DNA from: Joyebacterum sp964521425 | GTDB taxonomy: Bacteria; Joyebacterota; Joyebacteria; Joyebacterales; Joyebacteraceae | Direction: 5' to 3' | DNA: 64,000 nt | Assembly (NCBI GenBank): GCA_964521425.1 | Contig: CAZFRO010000002.1 | Location: 128,880-192,879 of the forward strand | Shown: positions 18,300 through 27,692 of the stretch, in pieces | Layout: each line of letters opens with the position of its first letter | How positions within the stretch are numbered: position 1 is the stretch's first letter | The notes under the pieces: model-generated | Databases searched by the model: none | Seen by the model: the letters and a program-made list of their open reading frames with translations, nothing else | What the model was told of the DNA's origin: nothing | Made by a program: the position numbers and the translations under genes

Positions 18300-19300
18300 G
18301 CAACCGCGCAAAGATAGCGCTGGCGCTCCTTGCCGGGGCGCTCCTTCTCTTTCTCGCCCTCCGAGGCGTTGATCTTGGCCGTGTACGCGACGTCATGGGT
18401 CAGGCGAGTCCACCCATCATCGTCATCGCACTCTTTGTCTATCTGAGCGCATACTTCGTCAGGAGTCTCAGATGGCGGCTGATCCTCAAGCCCATCCAGC
18501 CCATCACCGTATCCGAATCGTTCGCGATGCTGATGGCCGGCTACTTCCTGAACTACATCATTCCGATACGCGCTGGTGAGGTTGCCAAGTCGTTCTTTCT
18601 GAAGCGACTCAAAGGGCTGCCGATAGCCGCGAGCCTCCCGACGGTCTTTCTCGACAAGCTCCTCGAACTCTTCTCCATCCTGCTTGTAGTAGTTATGGTG
18701 CCTGTTCTGTCGGTCCGCCTGTCGGGATCGTTGACGTCGCTCATAGTGGCGGTGGTGACGGTCTTTGTGGTAGCCGTCGGGCTCCTGACTCTGGCCGTGA
18801 GAAACGGCGAGAGGACAGCTCGGATAGTCACACGCATGTTCTCATGGCTTCCAACAAGGCTCCACGATCGTCTGTCCTTATGGATCAGCCTCTTCGTTGA
18901 CGGACTGAGCGTGGCCAAAGCGAACGCGCGGGCTCTCTGGTCGCTTCTGGCTCTCACCGGCGGGGCAGTCATGCTTGATGCGCTCTATTTCTTCCTGATG
19001 TTTCGCGCCTTCTCCATCGATGTCGCTTTCCCAACCGTCCTCTTCGGGTATACTCTCATATCGCTCTCGTACATCTTCCCGACACCGCCGGCACAGATAG
19101 GCTACAACGAGGCTATCATGGGGCTCATATTCGCCGGCGGCCTCGGGATGGCGCGCGCCGAGGTCACGGCCCTCATGTTGGTGGCGCATGTTCTCACTGG
19201 TCTTCTTGTCACGGGCGTCGGTCTCGCATCGTTTGCGACGATGAGCATCAGGGTGACTGAGAGCTTCCGACGGATCGGGGACAACCTGGAGGGAGGGTAG
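18296..19300 (+). CDS. Flippase-like membrane protein (LPG synthase TM / UPF0104 family)
   Basis: This 334-residue protein has about eight hydrophobic segments and the family signature SLRWRLILKPI, then GYFLNYIIPIRAGEVAKSFF, then LPTVFLDKLLELFSIL, with FPTPPAQIGYNEA late. The family covers the membrane part of lysylphosphatidylglycerol synthase and many proteins of glycolipid loci proposed to move or modify lipids. The start is TTG 18296, overlapping the methyltransferase stop (TTGA). Its neighbours suggest transport of a lipid-linked intermediate, which is inference. Confidence 0.85.
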   Translation: MSNRAKIALALLAGALLLFLALRGVDLGRVRDVMGQASPPIIVIALFVYLSAYFVRSLRWRLILKPIQPITVSESFAMLMAGYFLNYIIPIRAGEVAKSFFLKRLKGLPIAASLPTVFLDKLLELFSILLVVVMVPVLSVRLSGSLTSLIVAVVTVFVVAVGLLTLAVRNGERTARIVTRMFSWLPTRLHDRLSLWISLFVDGLSVAKANARALWSLLALTGGAVMLDALYFFLMFRAFSIDVAFPTVLFGYTLISLSYIFPTPPAQIGYNEAIMGLIFAGGLGMARAEVTALMLVAHVLTGLLVTGVGLASFATMSIRVTESFRRIGDNLEGG

Positions 19301-19307
19301 AGGGAGA

Positions 19308-20264
19308 ATGGCAAACTATCTCGTGACCGGCGTGGCCGGTTTCATTGGATCGCACGTCGCCGAGCGTCTGATAGCGCGCGGCGATTCGGTTCGCGGGGTC
19401 GATTCCTTCACGAACTACTACTCCAGATCTTTGAAAGAGGCGAATCTGTCCGGGCTCCTCGAGAGCGACGGTTTCGTGCTGGATGAACTCGATCTCTCAT
19501 CCTGCGATCTCGATTCCGTTCTGAAGGATGTCGATGCGGTCTGCCATCTTGCGGCGCAGGCGGGCGTAAGAGCGAGCTGGGGCAGGAGCTTCGAGACCTA
19601 CACGGACTGCAACATCATCGCTACGCAGCGCCTTCTGGAGGCCTGCAAGGGGAGAGCTCTCACTCGCTTCGTCTACGCCTCCTCATCATCGGTCTACGGT
19701 GACACCGACGATCTCCCGATGCGCGAGCGAGGGGCGACGTGCCCGGTCTCGCCGTACGGTGTAACGAAGCTCGCAGGAGAGCACCTGGCCGTGCTCTACC
19801 ACAGGAACTACTCTGTGCCCACTGTGTCGCTCAGGTTCTTCACGGTGTACGGTCCCAGACAACGACCGGATATGGCCTTCAACAAGTTCATCTCGGCCGC
19901 CCTTTCGGACCGCCCCATCGAGATATACGGAGACGGAGCGCAGACACGTGATTTCACGTTCATAGACGATATCGTCGACGGCGTAGTCAGCGCGCTGGCA
20001 CAGGGATCACCCGGAGAGGTCTATAATCTGGGTGGGGGAAGCCGTGTATCCCTGAACGAGGCCATCGATACGCTGGAACGGGTGATGGGGGTGAGGATCG
20101 CGCGTCAGCACGGAGATTCACAGAAGGGCGACGTGAGAGACACGCTTGCAGACGGCAGCAAGGCACGATCCGAGCTGGGATTCGCCCCCTCGGTCGGGCT
20201 GGAGGTGGGGTTGGCCCGCGAATTCGAGTGGCTGAGATCCCTTCCTGGCATGGGAGATAAATGA
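19308..20264 (+). CDS. NAD-dependent sugar-nucleotide epimerase (UDP-glucose/glucuronate 4-epimerase type)
   Basis: This is an extended short-chain dehydrogenase of 318 residues. It has the NAD-binding motif VTGVAGFIGSHVAERL, the motif HLAAQAGVRASW, the catalytic YASSSSVYG serine region and the YGVTKLAGE Tyr-Lys pair. RFFTVYGPRQRPDMAFNKF and YGDGAQTRDFTFIDDIV are typical of UDP-glucuronate 4-epimerases, so a UDP-sugar 4-epimerase is the best guess. It starts 7 nt after the flippase gene and ends 1 nt before a glycosyltransferase. Confidence 0.92.
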   Translation: MANYLVTGVAGFIGSHVAERLIARGDSVRGVDSFTNYYSRSLKEANLSGLLESDGFVLDELDLSSCDLDSVLKDVDAVCHLAAQAGVRASWGRSFETYTDCNIIATQRLLEACKGRALTRFVYASSSSVYGDTDDLPMRERGATCPVSPYGVTKLAGEHLAVLYHRNYSVPTVSLRFFTVYGPRQRPDMAFNKFISAALSDRPIEIYGDGAQTRDFTFIDDIVDGVVSALAQGSPGEVYNLGGGSRVSLNEAIDTLERVMGVRIARQHGDSQKGDVRDTLADGSKARSELGFAPSVGLEVGLAREFEWLRSLPGMGDK

Positions 20265-20265
20265 G

Positions 20266-21210
20266 ATGGATGTCACGATTCTGGTACCGCTCTATAACGA
20301 AGAAGAGAGCCTCCGTGAGCTCTACAAGGCCGTGCAGGCGGGCATGTCGCCTCTGGACTTGAGCTGGGAGATCCTCTTCGTGAACGATGGGAGCACCGAC
20401 TCCTCCATGGGCATTCTGGAGGAGCTCCACGGTCAATACGACAACGTCAGTGTGATAGCGTTCGGCCGCAATCTCGGCAAGTCAGCTGCCATGGCCGTCG
20501 GGTTCGAAGAGGCGTCGGGGAAGGTCGTGGTCACAATGGACGCCGACCTGCAGGATGATCCGGCCGAAATACCAAGCATGCTCAAGCGCCTCGACGATGG
20601 ATTCGATCTCGTCTCAGGCTGGAAGAAGGAGAGGAAGGACCCTCTTTCGAAGCGGCTTCCCTCCAAGCTCTTCAATTGGGCGACGGGTGCGGTGTCAGGC
20701 GTCCACCTTCATGACATGAACTGCGGTCTCAAGGCGTACAGACGCGAGGTCGTGAAGACGATCAAGGTCTACGGTGAACTCCACCGCTACACGCCCGTTC
20801 TCGCGCACTTCGCGGGCTTCTCCGTCACTGAGGTTCCCGTGCGCCATCACGCTCGACGCTACGGCCAGACGAAATTCGGGGCCGAGCGCTTCCTTCGAGG
20901 CTTCTTCGATCTCGTGACGGTTCTCTTTCTCAGACGCTATGTGACGAGACCCCTGCACCTGTTCGGAATGCTCGGATCAGTTCTCTTCGTGGGCGGCTTC
21001 GGCATAGGCGTCTACCTGACGATCGTCAAGATCATGGGAGGGGCGATAGGCAGGAGACCGCTCCTGACCCTTGGAATCCTCCTCATCGTCGTCGGAGTAC
21101 AGATGGTCTCGTTCGGACTTCTGGGCGAGATGCTGGCGAATCTGCGAAGCGACAGCATAGACTACCCGATCCGCGCGCGATTGGTGCGCCGCGGGGATGC
21201 CACGGGCTGA
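20266..21210 (+). CDS. Membrane-anchored GT2 (polyprenyl-phosphate glycosyltransferase, DPM1/GtrB-like)
   Basis: The N-terminal GT-A domain has LVPLYNEEESLRELYKAV, LFVNDGSTDSSM, the DXD motif MDADLQDDPAEI and GWKKERKDPLSKRLPSKLFN. Two transmembrane helices follow near residues 230-285 (HLFGMLGSVLFVGGFGIGVY and LTLGILLIVVGVQMVSFGLL). The length is 314 residues. Proteins of this architecture transfer a sugar from a nucleotide donor to polyprenyl phosphate on the cytoplasmic face, making donors for later extracytoplasmic transfer. Confidence 0.93.
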   Translation: MDVTILVPLYNEEESLRELYKAVQAGMSPLDLSWEILFVNDGSTDSSMGILEELHGQYDNVSVIAFGRNLGKSAAMAVGFEEASGKVVVTMDADLQDDPAEIPSMLKRLDDGFDLVSGWKKERKDPLSKRLPSKLFNWATGAVSGVHLHDMNCGLKAYRREVVKTIKVYGELHRYTPVLAHFAGFSVTEVPVRHHARRYGQTKFGAERFLRGFFDLVTVLFLRRYVTRPLHLFGMLGSVLFVGGFGIGVYLTIVKIMGGAIGRRPLLTLGILLIVVGVQMVSFGLLGEMLANLRSDSIDYPIRARLVRRGDATG

Positions 21211-21234
21211 GAGAGCATCTTCAAGGATCATCAA

Positions 21235-22431
21235 GTGAGCGACAAGACCACACCACTCTATGAAGGAGCCGGATCGCGCGTGGCCATAGTCGGGCCCGCC
21301 TACCCCTTGAGGGGGGGCAATGCGCTCTTCGTGGCCCATCTTGTGGATAGTCTGAGCTCTGATCACGATGTCTACGTCGTATCCTACAGCCGCCTCTACC
21401 CGTCTCTCCTCTTCCCGGGGAAGACGCAGATGAACCTCAGTCGAAACCCGGTGAAGACGACGGCATCTAGACAGCATGTCGACTCGATCAGTCCAGCGAG
21501 CTGGGTGCGGGCGGCTCGCTGGATGGCGGTGCCTGTGAGAAGACCTGCTCTGGTCATCTTCACGTGGTGGAACCCGTTCTTTGGGCCTGCCCTGGGTGTG
21601 ATCGCACGTCTTGTGAAGAGATGGACCGGTGCAGGGATCGTCTTCGTAGCCGAGAATGTGGTGTCTCACGAGAACCGATTCGTGGACAGATTCCTCACCC
21701 GCTTTGCACTCTCAAGCGCCGACTACTTCCTTGTTCTCTCGGGCGTTGTGGCGAGCCGTATCCAGTCCCTCTTTCCCGGTGTCCCCATGAGACAGGCCGC
21801 CCTGCCCATATACGACTGCTATCGTGACGAGCATACGGAGAGTGGCTGGGGGGAAAGAGCGTCCCTCAAGGAAGAGCTTCATATCGAGCGACCGGTTGTA
21901 CTCTTCTTCGGCTACGTCCGGGAGTACAAGGGACTCAAGTACTTGCTCGAAGCGATGCCCGCGGTATTCAAGAAGGTGGATGTTGAGCTTCTGATCGTCG
22001 GGGAGTTCTACGATGACAGAGATCGCTACGAGAGGCTGATAGACAGTCTGAGGATCAGGGAGCGCGTGACCGTCGTTGCCGAGCATGTCCCTGACGGGGA
22101 TGTTGGTAGATACTTCGGCGCTGCCGACCTCGTTGTACTGCCGTATGTGTCGGCGACTCAGAGCGGAATCACCCAGATCGCCTTTGCGTTCGGACTGCCC
22201 GTTGTCAGCACGAACGTGGGAGGACTTCCGGAGGTGGTGGCGGACGGGAAGACGGGCTATATTGTTAATCCACGCGACCCTGAGGCGCTCGCACAGGCCA
22301 TAGTGCGTTTCTTCACTGGCGGGGAGGCGGAAGCCATGCGCTCCAACGTGGAGGATGAGGCACGACGAGACCGCGCGGGAGACCTCATGAGACGGGCCGT
22401 CCGGGATTTCGTCGAGATGGAGAGCACGTAA
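21235..22431 (+). CDS. Family 4 glycosyltransferase
   Basis: This is a GT-B fold enzyme of 398 residues. The N-terminal domain opens VAIVGPAYPLRGGNALFVAH. The C-terminal nucleotide-sugar domain shows VVLFFGYVREYKGLKYLLEA, then ADLVVLPYVSATQSGITQIA and GLPVVSTNVGGLPEVV, the usual GT4 donor-binding E/G-rich segments. The start is GTG 21235, with AAGGA about 7 nt upstream. It lies between two GT2 genes in the glycan region. Confidence 0.9.
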   Translation: MSDKTTPLYEGAGSRVAIVGPAYPLRGGNALFVAHLVDSLSSDHDVYVVSYSRLYPSLLFPGKTQMNLSRNPVKTTASRQHVDSISPASWVRAARWMAVPVRRPALVIFTWWNPFFGPALGVIARLVKRWTGAGIVFVAENVVSHENRFVDRFLTRFALSSADYFLVLSGVVASRIQSLFPGVPMRQAALPIYDCYRDEHTESGWGERASLKEELHIERPVVLFFGYVREYKGLKYLLEAMPAVFKKVDVELLIVGEFYDDRDRYERLIDSLRIRERVTVVAEHVPDGDVGRYFGAADLVVLPYVSATQSGITQIAFAFGLPVVSTNVGGLPEVVADGKTGYIVNPRDPEALAQAIVRFFTGGEAEAMRSNVEDEARRDRAGDLMRRAVRDFVEMEST

Positions 22432-22457
22432 CGCCCTCAAGGCGGAAGGCAGACAAC

Positions 22458-23366
22458 GTGAGCACACCGTCCGTCTACGCGGTCATCATCAATTGGAACG
22501 GCATGGATGTCATCGGTGACTGCCTCCGCTCCCTGGAGAAGTCCACGTACGAGAACCTCACAACGCTCGTCGTGGACAATGCATCGACTGACGGATCCCC
22601 CGACTTCATCAAACGGTCCTTCAACGGGATTCGCCTCGTTGAGACCGGTGACAATCTCAGGTATGCGGGCGGCGCCAATGTCGGGTTGCGGAAGGCTCTT
22701 GAGAGCGGAGCGGAGTACGTCCTTCTTCTCAACAACGACATTGAGATAGCCCCGGATGCCGTATCAGAACTCGTTCGTGTCGCCGAGAGTCACCGGGATG
22801 CCGCCTTGCTTGGTCCGAAGATCTACTATCACGATCCTTCGGACCTCATCTGGTCGATGGGGGGCAGCGTCTCTTTCTGGACCGGGAGAATCCGACACCT
22901 TGGACTGAGAGAGCGCGACACGGGGCAGTATGAGCATGTTGCGGAGGTCGACTACCTCACCGGATGCGCACTTCTTGTACCGGTGGCAACACTCGGTTCT
23001 GTGGGCTATCTTGATGAGAGTTACCATATGTACAACGAGGATACGGACTGGTGCTTGAGGGCCAGGGATCTTGGTCTCACGTGTCTCGTGGTGCCGTCCG
23101 CTCATCTGTGGCACAAGGTCTCCACGAGTTCGGGTGGGGGACTGACACCGTACAAGATATATCATCGCATCATCAGCACGATGGCCTTTTTCAGACGCTA
23201 CGCGCGTCCGTATCACTGGCTCGGCATCATCCCACTGACGGGGGCGCGCACGGTCGGCTTCGCCGTGAAGGGGCTCCTGACGAGGAGGTCGGACAACGTC
23301 TCAGCCGTGGTGGCCGGTACGCTCGATGTTGCGAGGAGGAAGGGGAGGACAAACAGATATGGCTAG
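22458..23366 (+). CDS. Family 2 glycosyltransferase, rhamnosyltransferase-like
   Basis: The protein (302 residues) has VYAVIINWNGMDVIGDCLRS, VVDNASTDGSPDFI, LLLNNDIEIAPD in the DXD position, YLTGCALLVPVATLGSVG and MYNEDTDWCLRARDLG. This is the pattern of WbbL-type GT2 enzymes, many of which transfer deoxyhexoses. The start is GTG 22458. It overlaps the following phosphatase-superfamily lipoprotein gene by 8 nt. The rhamnose suggestion rests on family resemblance only. Confidence 0.88.
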   Translation: MSTPSVYAVIINWNGMDVIGDCLRSLEKSTYENLTTLVVDNASTDGSPDFIKRSFNGIRLVETGDNLRYAGGANVGLRKALESGAEYVLLLNNDIEIAPDAVSELVRVAESHRDAALLGPKIYYHDPSDLIWSMGGSVSFWTGRIRHLGLRERDTGQYEHVAEVDYLTGCALLVPVATLGSVGYLDESYHMYNEDTDWCLRARDLGLTCLVVPSAHLWHKVSTSSGGGLTPYKIYHRIISTMAFFRRYARPYHWLGIIPLTGARTVGFAVKGLLTRRSDNVSAVVAGTLDVARRKGRTNRYG

Positions 23367-24741
23367 ACGGACCCTTTCTACTGGCGCCATTCTCCTTCTT
23401 GGCGCGGTTCTCTTGGGGATTGTCCTCGTTGGGTGTTCGAGTCCAGAGGGTGATACGAGCGAGCCTGCGACAAGGCTCATCATCTTCGGGATCGACGCCT
23501 TGAACTGGAATACGCTCACGCCGATGCTCGAAGCGGGTGAACTCCCCGACATCGCGGGACTGCTCCATCGAGGGTCCTACGGCGTTCTGAAGAGCGGCGT
23601 GCCGATTCAATCTCCTCAGATGTGGACGAGCATCGCGACTGGCGTCGTCCCGGAGCGACACGGCATCACCCGATTCGTAGCCGAGCTGCCTGGGGGGACG
23701 AAGGAAGTCCCGGTGACGAATAACATGCGCCGGGTCAAGGCGTTCTGGAACATCCTGTCCGAGAGGAGCATCTCCGTCGGCATCGTCGGATGGTGGCCGA
23801 GTTGGCCGGTCGATGAGGTCGAGGGATTCATGATCGCCCAGAGAGCGTGGCCCGTCAACTGGAGCCTGCATGGCATCCCGTTCGGCGCCGCCCGCGACGC
23901 CCGCGGACGACTGATCACGGATGACTTCCCGGGGCGGACGTGGCCCGAGTCGCTCTATGAGGAGTTCGAAGGCTTCATCGTGACTGAAGAGGATGTCACG
24001 ATAGGGGAATTGAATCAGTTCTTCGCGGATTCCCGTTTCACCGATCCGGCCAAGCAGTTTCATGCACGCTGGGTCTATGCGAAGGACAAGACCTTCGCTG
24101 ATGCGGGGCTCCATTTTCTCGTGAAGGAGCAACCTCAAGTATTCGCCGTGTATCTGCAGGGAACGGACGTTGTCTCCCACTACTACTGGGGCTACCAGGA
24201 GGAGGCGGGCTTCACGGTCAGCCCGGATGACGCCCGTATGTACGGAAGCGTAGTGAAGAACTACTACTCTTTCATCGACAGAACAATAGGACGCTATCTG
24301 GAGACGGTGGATAACAGGACGGCCGTGCTCCTGGTCTCCGACCATGGCTTCGAGACGAAACAAGAGCTTAAGTCTCGCTGGGAACGCGGCGAGAGAATCC
24401 GCACGGAGGAGGGGGGCAAGGACGTCCCCTGGGATCATGGCGTCGACGGAGTCATTGTTTTTGCCGGTCCGGGAGTGAAGGCCGGACACCGCATGGAGAG
24501 TGATGCATCGGTGGTCGATGTGACGCCGACCATGTTGGCGTATCTTGGACTGCCGGCAGCTCAGGACATGGACGGACGCCCTCTGACCGACTGCTTCGAG
24601 GAGACATTCCTAAGCGTGCACCCGGTTCAGTGGATTCCCACGTACGAGACGGGGGAGGCGGGCGGCAGTGAGTTCCCGATCGAGTCACCGATTGATGAGG
24701 GCATCCGGGAGAAACTGAGGTCGCTCGGCTACATTGAGTAG
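23359..24741 (+). CDS. Alkaline phosphatase superfamily lipoprotein (type I phosphodiesterase-like)
   Basis: ATG 23359 gives a lipoprotein signal ending LVGC, with the lipidated cysteine at residue 26. The mature domain is AlkP-superfamily: metal ligand in IFGIDALNWNT, nucleophile region SPQMWTSIATGVVPERHGI, VVSHYYWGY, LLVSDHGFE and PWDHGVDG, then VDVTPTMLAYLGLP. The length is 460 residues. It should hydrolyse or transfer a phospho group outside the inner membrane; the substrate is unknown. It ends REKLRSLGYIE, nearly the same as the second family member at 25878. Confidence 0.9.
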   Translation: MARRTLSTGAILLLGAVLLGIVLVGCSSPEGDTSEPATRLIIFGIDALNWNTLTPMLEAGELPDIAGLLHRGSYGVLKSGVPIQSPQMWTSIATGVVPERHGITRFVAELPGGTKEVPVTNNMRRVKAFWNILSERSISVGIVGWWPSWPVDEVEGFMIAQRAWPVNWSLHGIPFGAARDARGRLITDDFPGRTWPESLYEEFEGFIVTEEDVTIGELNQFFADSRFTDPAKQFHARWVYAKDKTFADAGLHFLVKEQPQVFAVYLQGTDVVSHYYWGYQEEAGFTVSPDDARMYGSVVKNYYSFIDRTIGRYLETVDNRTAVLLVSDHGFETKQELKSRWERGERIRTEEGGKDVPWDHGVDGVIVFAGPGVKAGHRMESDASVVDVTPTMLAYLGLPAAQDMDGRPLTDCFEETFLSVHPVQWIPTYETGEAGGSEFPIESPIDEGIREKLRSLGYIE

Positions 24742-24763
24742 TCGCAGTGATCGGAGGAATCTG

Positions 24764-25873
24764 ATGGCAGAGACGGTGCGATTCGACTGCAAGCTCTACC
24801 TGGGCGACCGACCGTGTCGCTTCGGCGGGGCGTGCGATGCGTGTACCCACTATCAGCCAATGGGGACACGACTCCTCATTGTCAAGCTCGCCGCGGCTGG
24901 AGACGTTCTGCGGACCACGTCGATTCTGGAGCCGCTCAAGAGGAAGTACCCCGATTCGCATATCACGTGGGTGACTGACGAGAATGCGCTCCCACTAATC
25001 AATCTGAATCCGTACATAGATCGTGCGGTCGCTCTTGGATTCGAAGCCACCCTGACTCTCTTGGCTCAGAGCTTCGATGTGGCCATCTGCCTCGACAAGG
25101 AGCCGCGTGCGTGCGCTCTCATGAATCTGATCGAGGCCGACCGCAAACTGGGTTTCGGTCTCTCGAAATGGGGCACCACCGAGCCCAAGAGCGCGGGAGC
25201 CAGGTACGATTTCGACCTCGGGCTATCGAACGACAGGAAGTTCAACGAGAACACGAGGAGCTACCCTGAGATCTTCTGTGAGATCGCCGAGGTGGATTTC
25301 GCGGGTGAGCCGTACACGCTTGCGCTTCCGGACGAATCTATCGAGTATGCGGACAGATTCGTTCGTGAACTGGGCGCTCATGCACCTCTCGTCGGTCTGA
25401 ATGTGGGCGCAGGTCGGGTCTTTGCGAACAAAGCATGGACGCCATCCGGTTACGCTGCTCTTGCCGGTCGGATCACTCGTGATCTGGGAGGCACGGCTCT
25501 GATTCTCGGGGGCGCTCAAGAGAAGGACACGGTGGCAGAGGTCATCGCCCTGTCACAGGGAACAGCTATCGCTGGTGGACACCACGCACTCATGGACTTC
25601 GCGGCAATCGTGGGCTTGCTCGACGCTCTTGTCACGGGCGACACGATGGCCCTTCACATTGCTGTGGCATTGCGAGTTCCAGTCGTGGCGCTCTTCGGAC
25701 CAACCGTTCATCAGGAGATTGATCTCTTTGGTCAGGGCCGCAAGGTAACGACTACGATAGACTGTGCGCCCTGCTATCGCAGATCGTGCGACATCACCCC
25801 CTCCTGCATGGACGCCATAGGTGTTGACGAGGTCTTTGCGGCATTGGCCGAGGCGCTGGAATCCGAGGGTTAG
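24764..25873 (+). CDS. Family 9 glycosyltransferase (heptosyltransferase-like)
   Basis: GT9 enzymes such as WaaC and WaaF transfer heptose to lipopolysaccharide core; here the donor is unknown. The GT-B layout shows LLIVKLAAAGDVLRTTSIL at the start, VGLNVGAGRVFANKAWTPSG in the donor domain, TGDTMALHIAVALRVPVVAL and the late cysteine segment CAPCYRRSCDITPSC. A cysteine-rich N-terminal extension (C9, C18, C24, C27) precedes the fold and could bind metal. ATG 24764 has GGAGGAA upstream. The length is 369 residues. Confidence 0.9.
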   Translation: MAETVRFDCKLYLGDRPCRFGGACDACTHYQPMGTRLLIVKLAAAGDVLRTTSILEPLKRKYPDSHITWVTDENALPLINLNPYIDRAVALGFEATLTLLAQSFDVAICLDKEPRACALMNLIEADRKLGFGLSKWGTTEPKSAGARYDFDLGLSNDRKFNENTRSYPEIFCEIAEVDFAGEPYTLALPDESIEYADRFVRELGAHAPLVGLNVGAGRVFANKAWTPSGYAALAGRITRDLGGTALILGGAQEKDTVAEVIALSQGTAIAGGHHALMDFAAIVGLLDALVTGDTMALHIAVALRVPVVALFGPTVHQEIDLFGQGRKVTTTIDCAPCYRRSCDITPSCMDAIGVDEVFAALAEALESEG

Positions 25874-25877
25874 CAAG

Positions 25878-27662
25878 ATGAGACACAAGAAGCAGACGGA
25901 AACGGGAGTGAGACCGATTCTGCTCCGCCTTCCTCTCTTCGCACTGGGTTTCGCCGTCGTCATCGGCGCGTACCTCGGAGTCTTCGGGGTGCGAACGAGC
26001 GGCTTCACCATCGCTCTCGCCCCAGAGCAGATAGTCCCTGTCACTGCAGTCTGTCTGCTCTCCTACATTCTCCTGGGGCTACTCGCCGTTCTGCCGATGT
26101 TGTTCGGCCTGGCGAGGAAGCATGACATCTCACGCGCCGAGGGGCGCCTCGTCTTCGTCATGACGACCGTGACGGCCTGGGTCCTCGCGACCTTCACCTT
26201 CCTGCCGGTGAAGGGTTCGGAGACGTTCGTTCGCGCGGGTACGCTCTCGACCTTTCAACTCAACATGATCGGGGCCCTTCTTGTGCTCATTGGAGGGCTC
26301 GCGCTCGGCTTGATGGTGGCATTCCTCGTCGTTCGCCTTCTCACGCTTCTGAGAAACACATTGACGACCAGAGGAATACGTACTCTGGGACTTACCCCTC
26401 TTGTCATCGCTCTTCTCATGCTGGTGATAGGCCCTGGGCTCAGGTCGCGCGCGCGTCCGAGCTTCTCGGGACCCCCAGGTGAGACGCATGCCGAGATGCC
26501 GCGCATCCTTGTGATCGGCGTGGACGGATGCGACTGGGAGATGCTTGGGCCCCTGGTCGAAGCCGGTGAGCTCCCGAATTTCCAGAGGTTGATGGAGCGT
26601 GGTTGGCACGGTCCTTTGCTTACCGCTGAACCGATGATATCACCCAGAATATGGACGACGATAGCCACGGGCAGAGTGCCTGAGAAGCATGGCATTCTGG
26701 GCTTCGTCGACCTGAACGGTGTTCCCGTCAACGCGGGTATGAGAAGGGCGCCGGCCTTGTGGGAGATAGTCTCAGGCTACGGCGGCGTTGTGGGCGTGAC
26801 AGGGTGGTACGTGACGTGGCCGGCTGACGATGTCAACGGCTTCGTGGTTTCGGATCGCGTCCATTCGCTCCTGAGGGGCCCGCTGCAGCTCCTGCACACG
26901 ATTCAGGGAGAGCCGACAAACGAGCGACTTGGTTCCTTCGGCTCGTTTGCGTTCGATCCGGGCTACAAGCGTCTTGAGAAGAGCGACAAGCGCTACCAGC
27001 AGAACAGGATAGTCGACGAGCCACTCAGATGGGGATATCTGAGGGACGAGATATACTCTACCGTCGCGGACTTCTTCATCCCCCAGTACGACCCGAACTT
27101 CTCGGCCGTCTATCTCCGAGGCATCGACTTTGTGCAGCATTTCTTCTGGCAGTATTCGGATCCCGGCCCGTTTGAGACCGTGGCGCCTGCGGATGTCAGA
27201 AGCTACGGAGATGTCATCCCGAACTACTACAGATACACGGATCGCCTGCTTGGCAGGTTGCTGGAATCGGTAGGGGATGACACGAACATACTCCTGGTCT
27301 CCGATCACGGTTTCCAGCCTCGTCTGAACGGGAACCCCAGCATGCCTCAGCTGACAGGGATGCACGACAAGCACGGTGTCGTCATAGGCGCAGGCCCTGC
27401 CTTCAGGACGCTCGGTCCCTTCGGCGACGCTACGATCCTTGATATCGCTCCGACCTGCCTCGCAGTGCTTGGTCTGGCGGTGCCGGACGACATGGACGGT
27501 CGCGTTTTGCTTGAGACGATCGCTCCCGGGCATCTTGCACGCTACCCGCTTAGTTCGGTGGCAAGCTACGACGCGGCAATCGCCAGAGAGGGCGCGGAAC
27601 TCGGTTCAACGATGGACGAATCGATCAAGGAACAGCTCAGATCTCTCGGCTACATCGAGTAG
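25878..27662 (+). CDS. Membrane-anchored alkaline phosphatase superfamily enzyme
   Basis: This 594-residue protein starts with about five membrane helices (residues 13-205), followed by an AlkP-superfamily domain. Visible sites are VIGVDGCDWEM (metal), MISPRIWTTIATGRVPEKHGI (nucleophile region), GIDFVQHFFWQ, LLVSDHGFQ and GMHDKHGVVIGAG. The layout, helices then a phosphoesterase, recalls phosphoethanolamine or phosphoglycerol transferases, so decoration of the glycan is possible. It is paralogous to the lipoprotein at 23359 and shares its C-terminal LRSLGYIE. The start ATG 25878 is 5 nt after the GT9 gene. Confidence 0.88.
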   Translation: MRHKKQTETGVRPILLRLPLFALGFAVVIGAYLGVFGVRTSGFTIALAPEQIVPVTAVCLLSYILLGLLAVLPMLFGLARKHDISRAEGRLVFVMTTVTAWVLATFTFLPVKGSETFVRAGTLSTFQLNMIGALLVLIGGLALGLMVAFLVVRLLTLLRNTLTTRGIRTLGLTPLVIALLMLVIGPGLRSRARPSFSGPPGETHAEMPRILVIGVDGCDWEMLGPLVEAGELPNFQRLMERGWHGPLLTAEPMISPRIWTTIATGRVPEKHGILGFVDLNGVPVNAGMRRAPALWEIVSGYGGVVGVTGWYVTWPADDVNGFVVSDRVHSLLRGPLQLLHTIQGEPTNERLGSFGSFAFDPGYKRLEKSDKRYQQNRIVDEPLRWGYLRDEIYSTVADFFIPQYDPNFSAVYLRGIDFVQHFFWQYSDPGPFETVAPADVRSYGDVIPNYYRYTDRLLGRLLESVGDDTNILLVSDHGFQPRLNGNPSMPQLTGMHDKHGVVIGAGPAFRTLGPFGDATILDIAPTCLAVLGLAVPDDMDGRVLLETIAPGHLARYPLSSVASYDAAIAREGAELGSTMDESIKEQLRSLGYIE

Positions 27663-27692
27663 AAGGTCCTGTATCCGAATCCCGGAGGATCC

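Noticed and set aside
23227..24489. 420-codon minus-strand frame opposite the AlkP-superfamily lipoprotein
   Set aside because: Composition is that of an antisense shadow, and the plus-strand gene explains the region.
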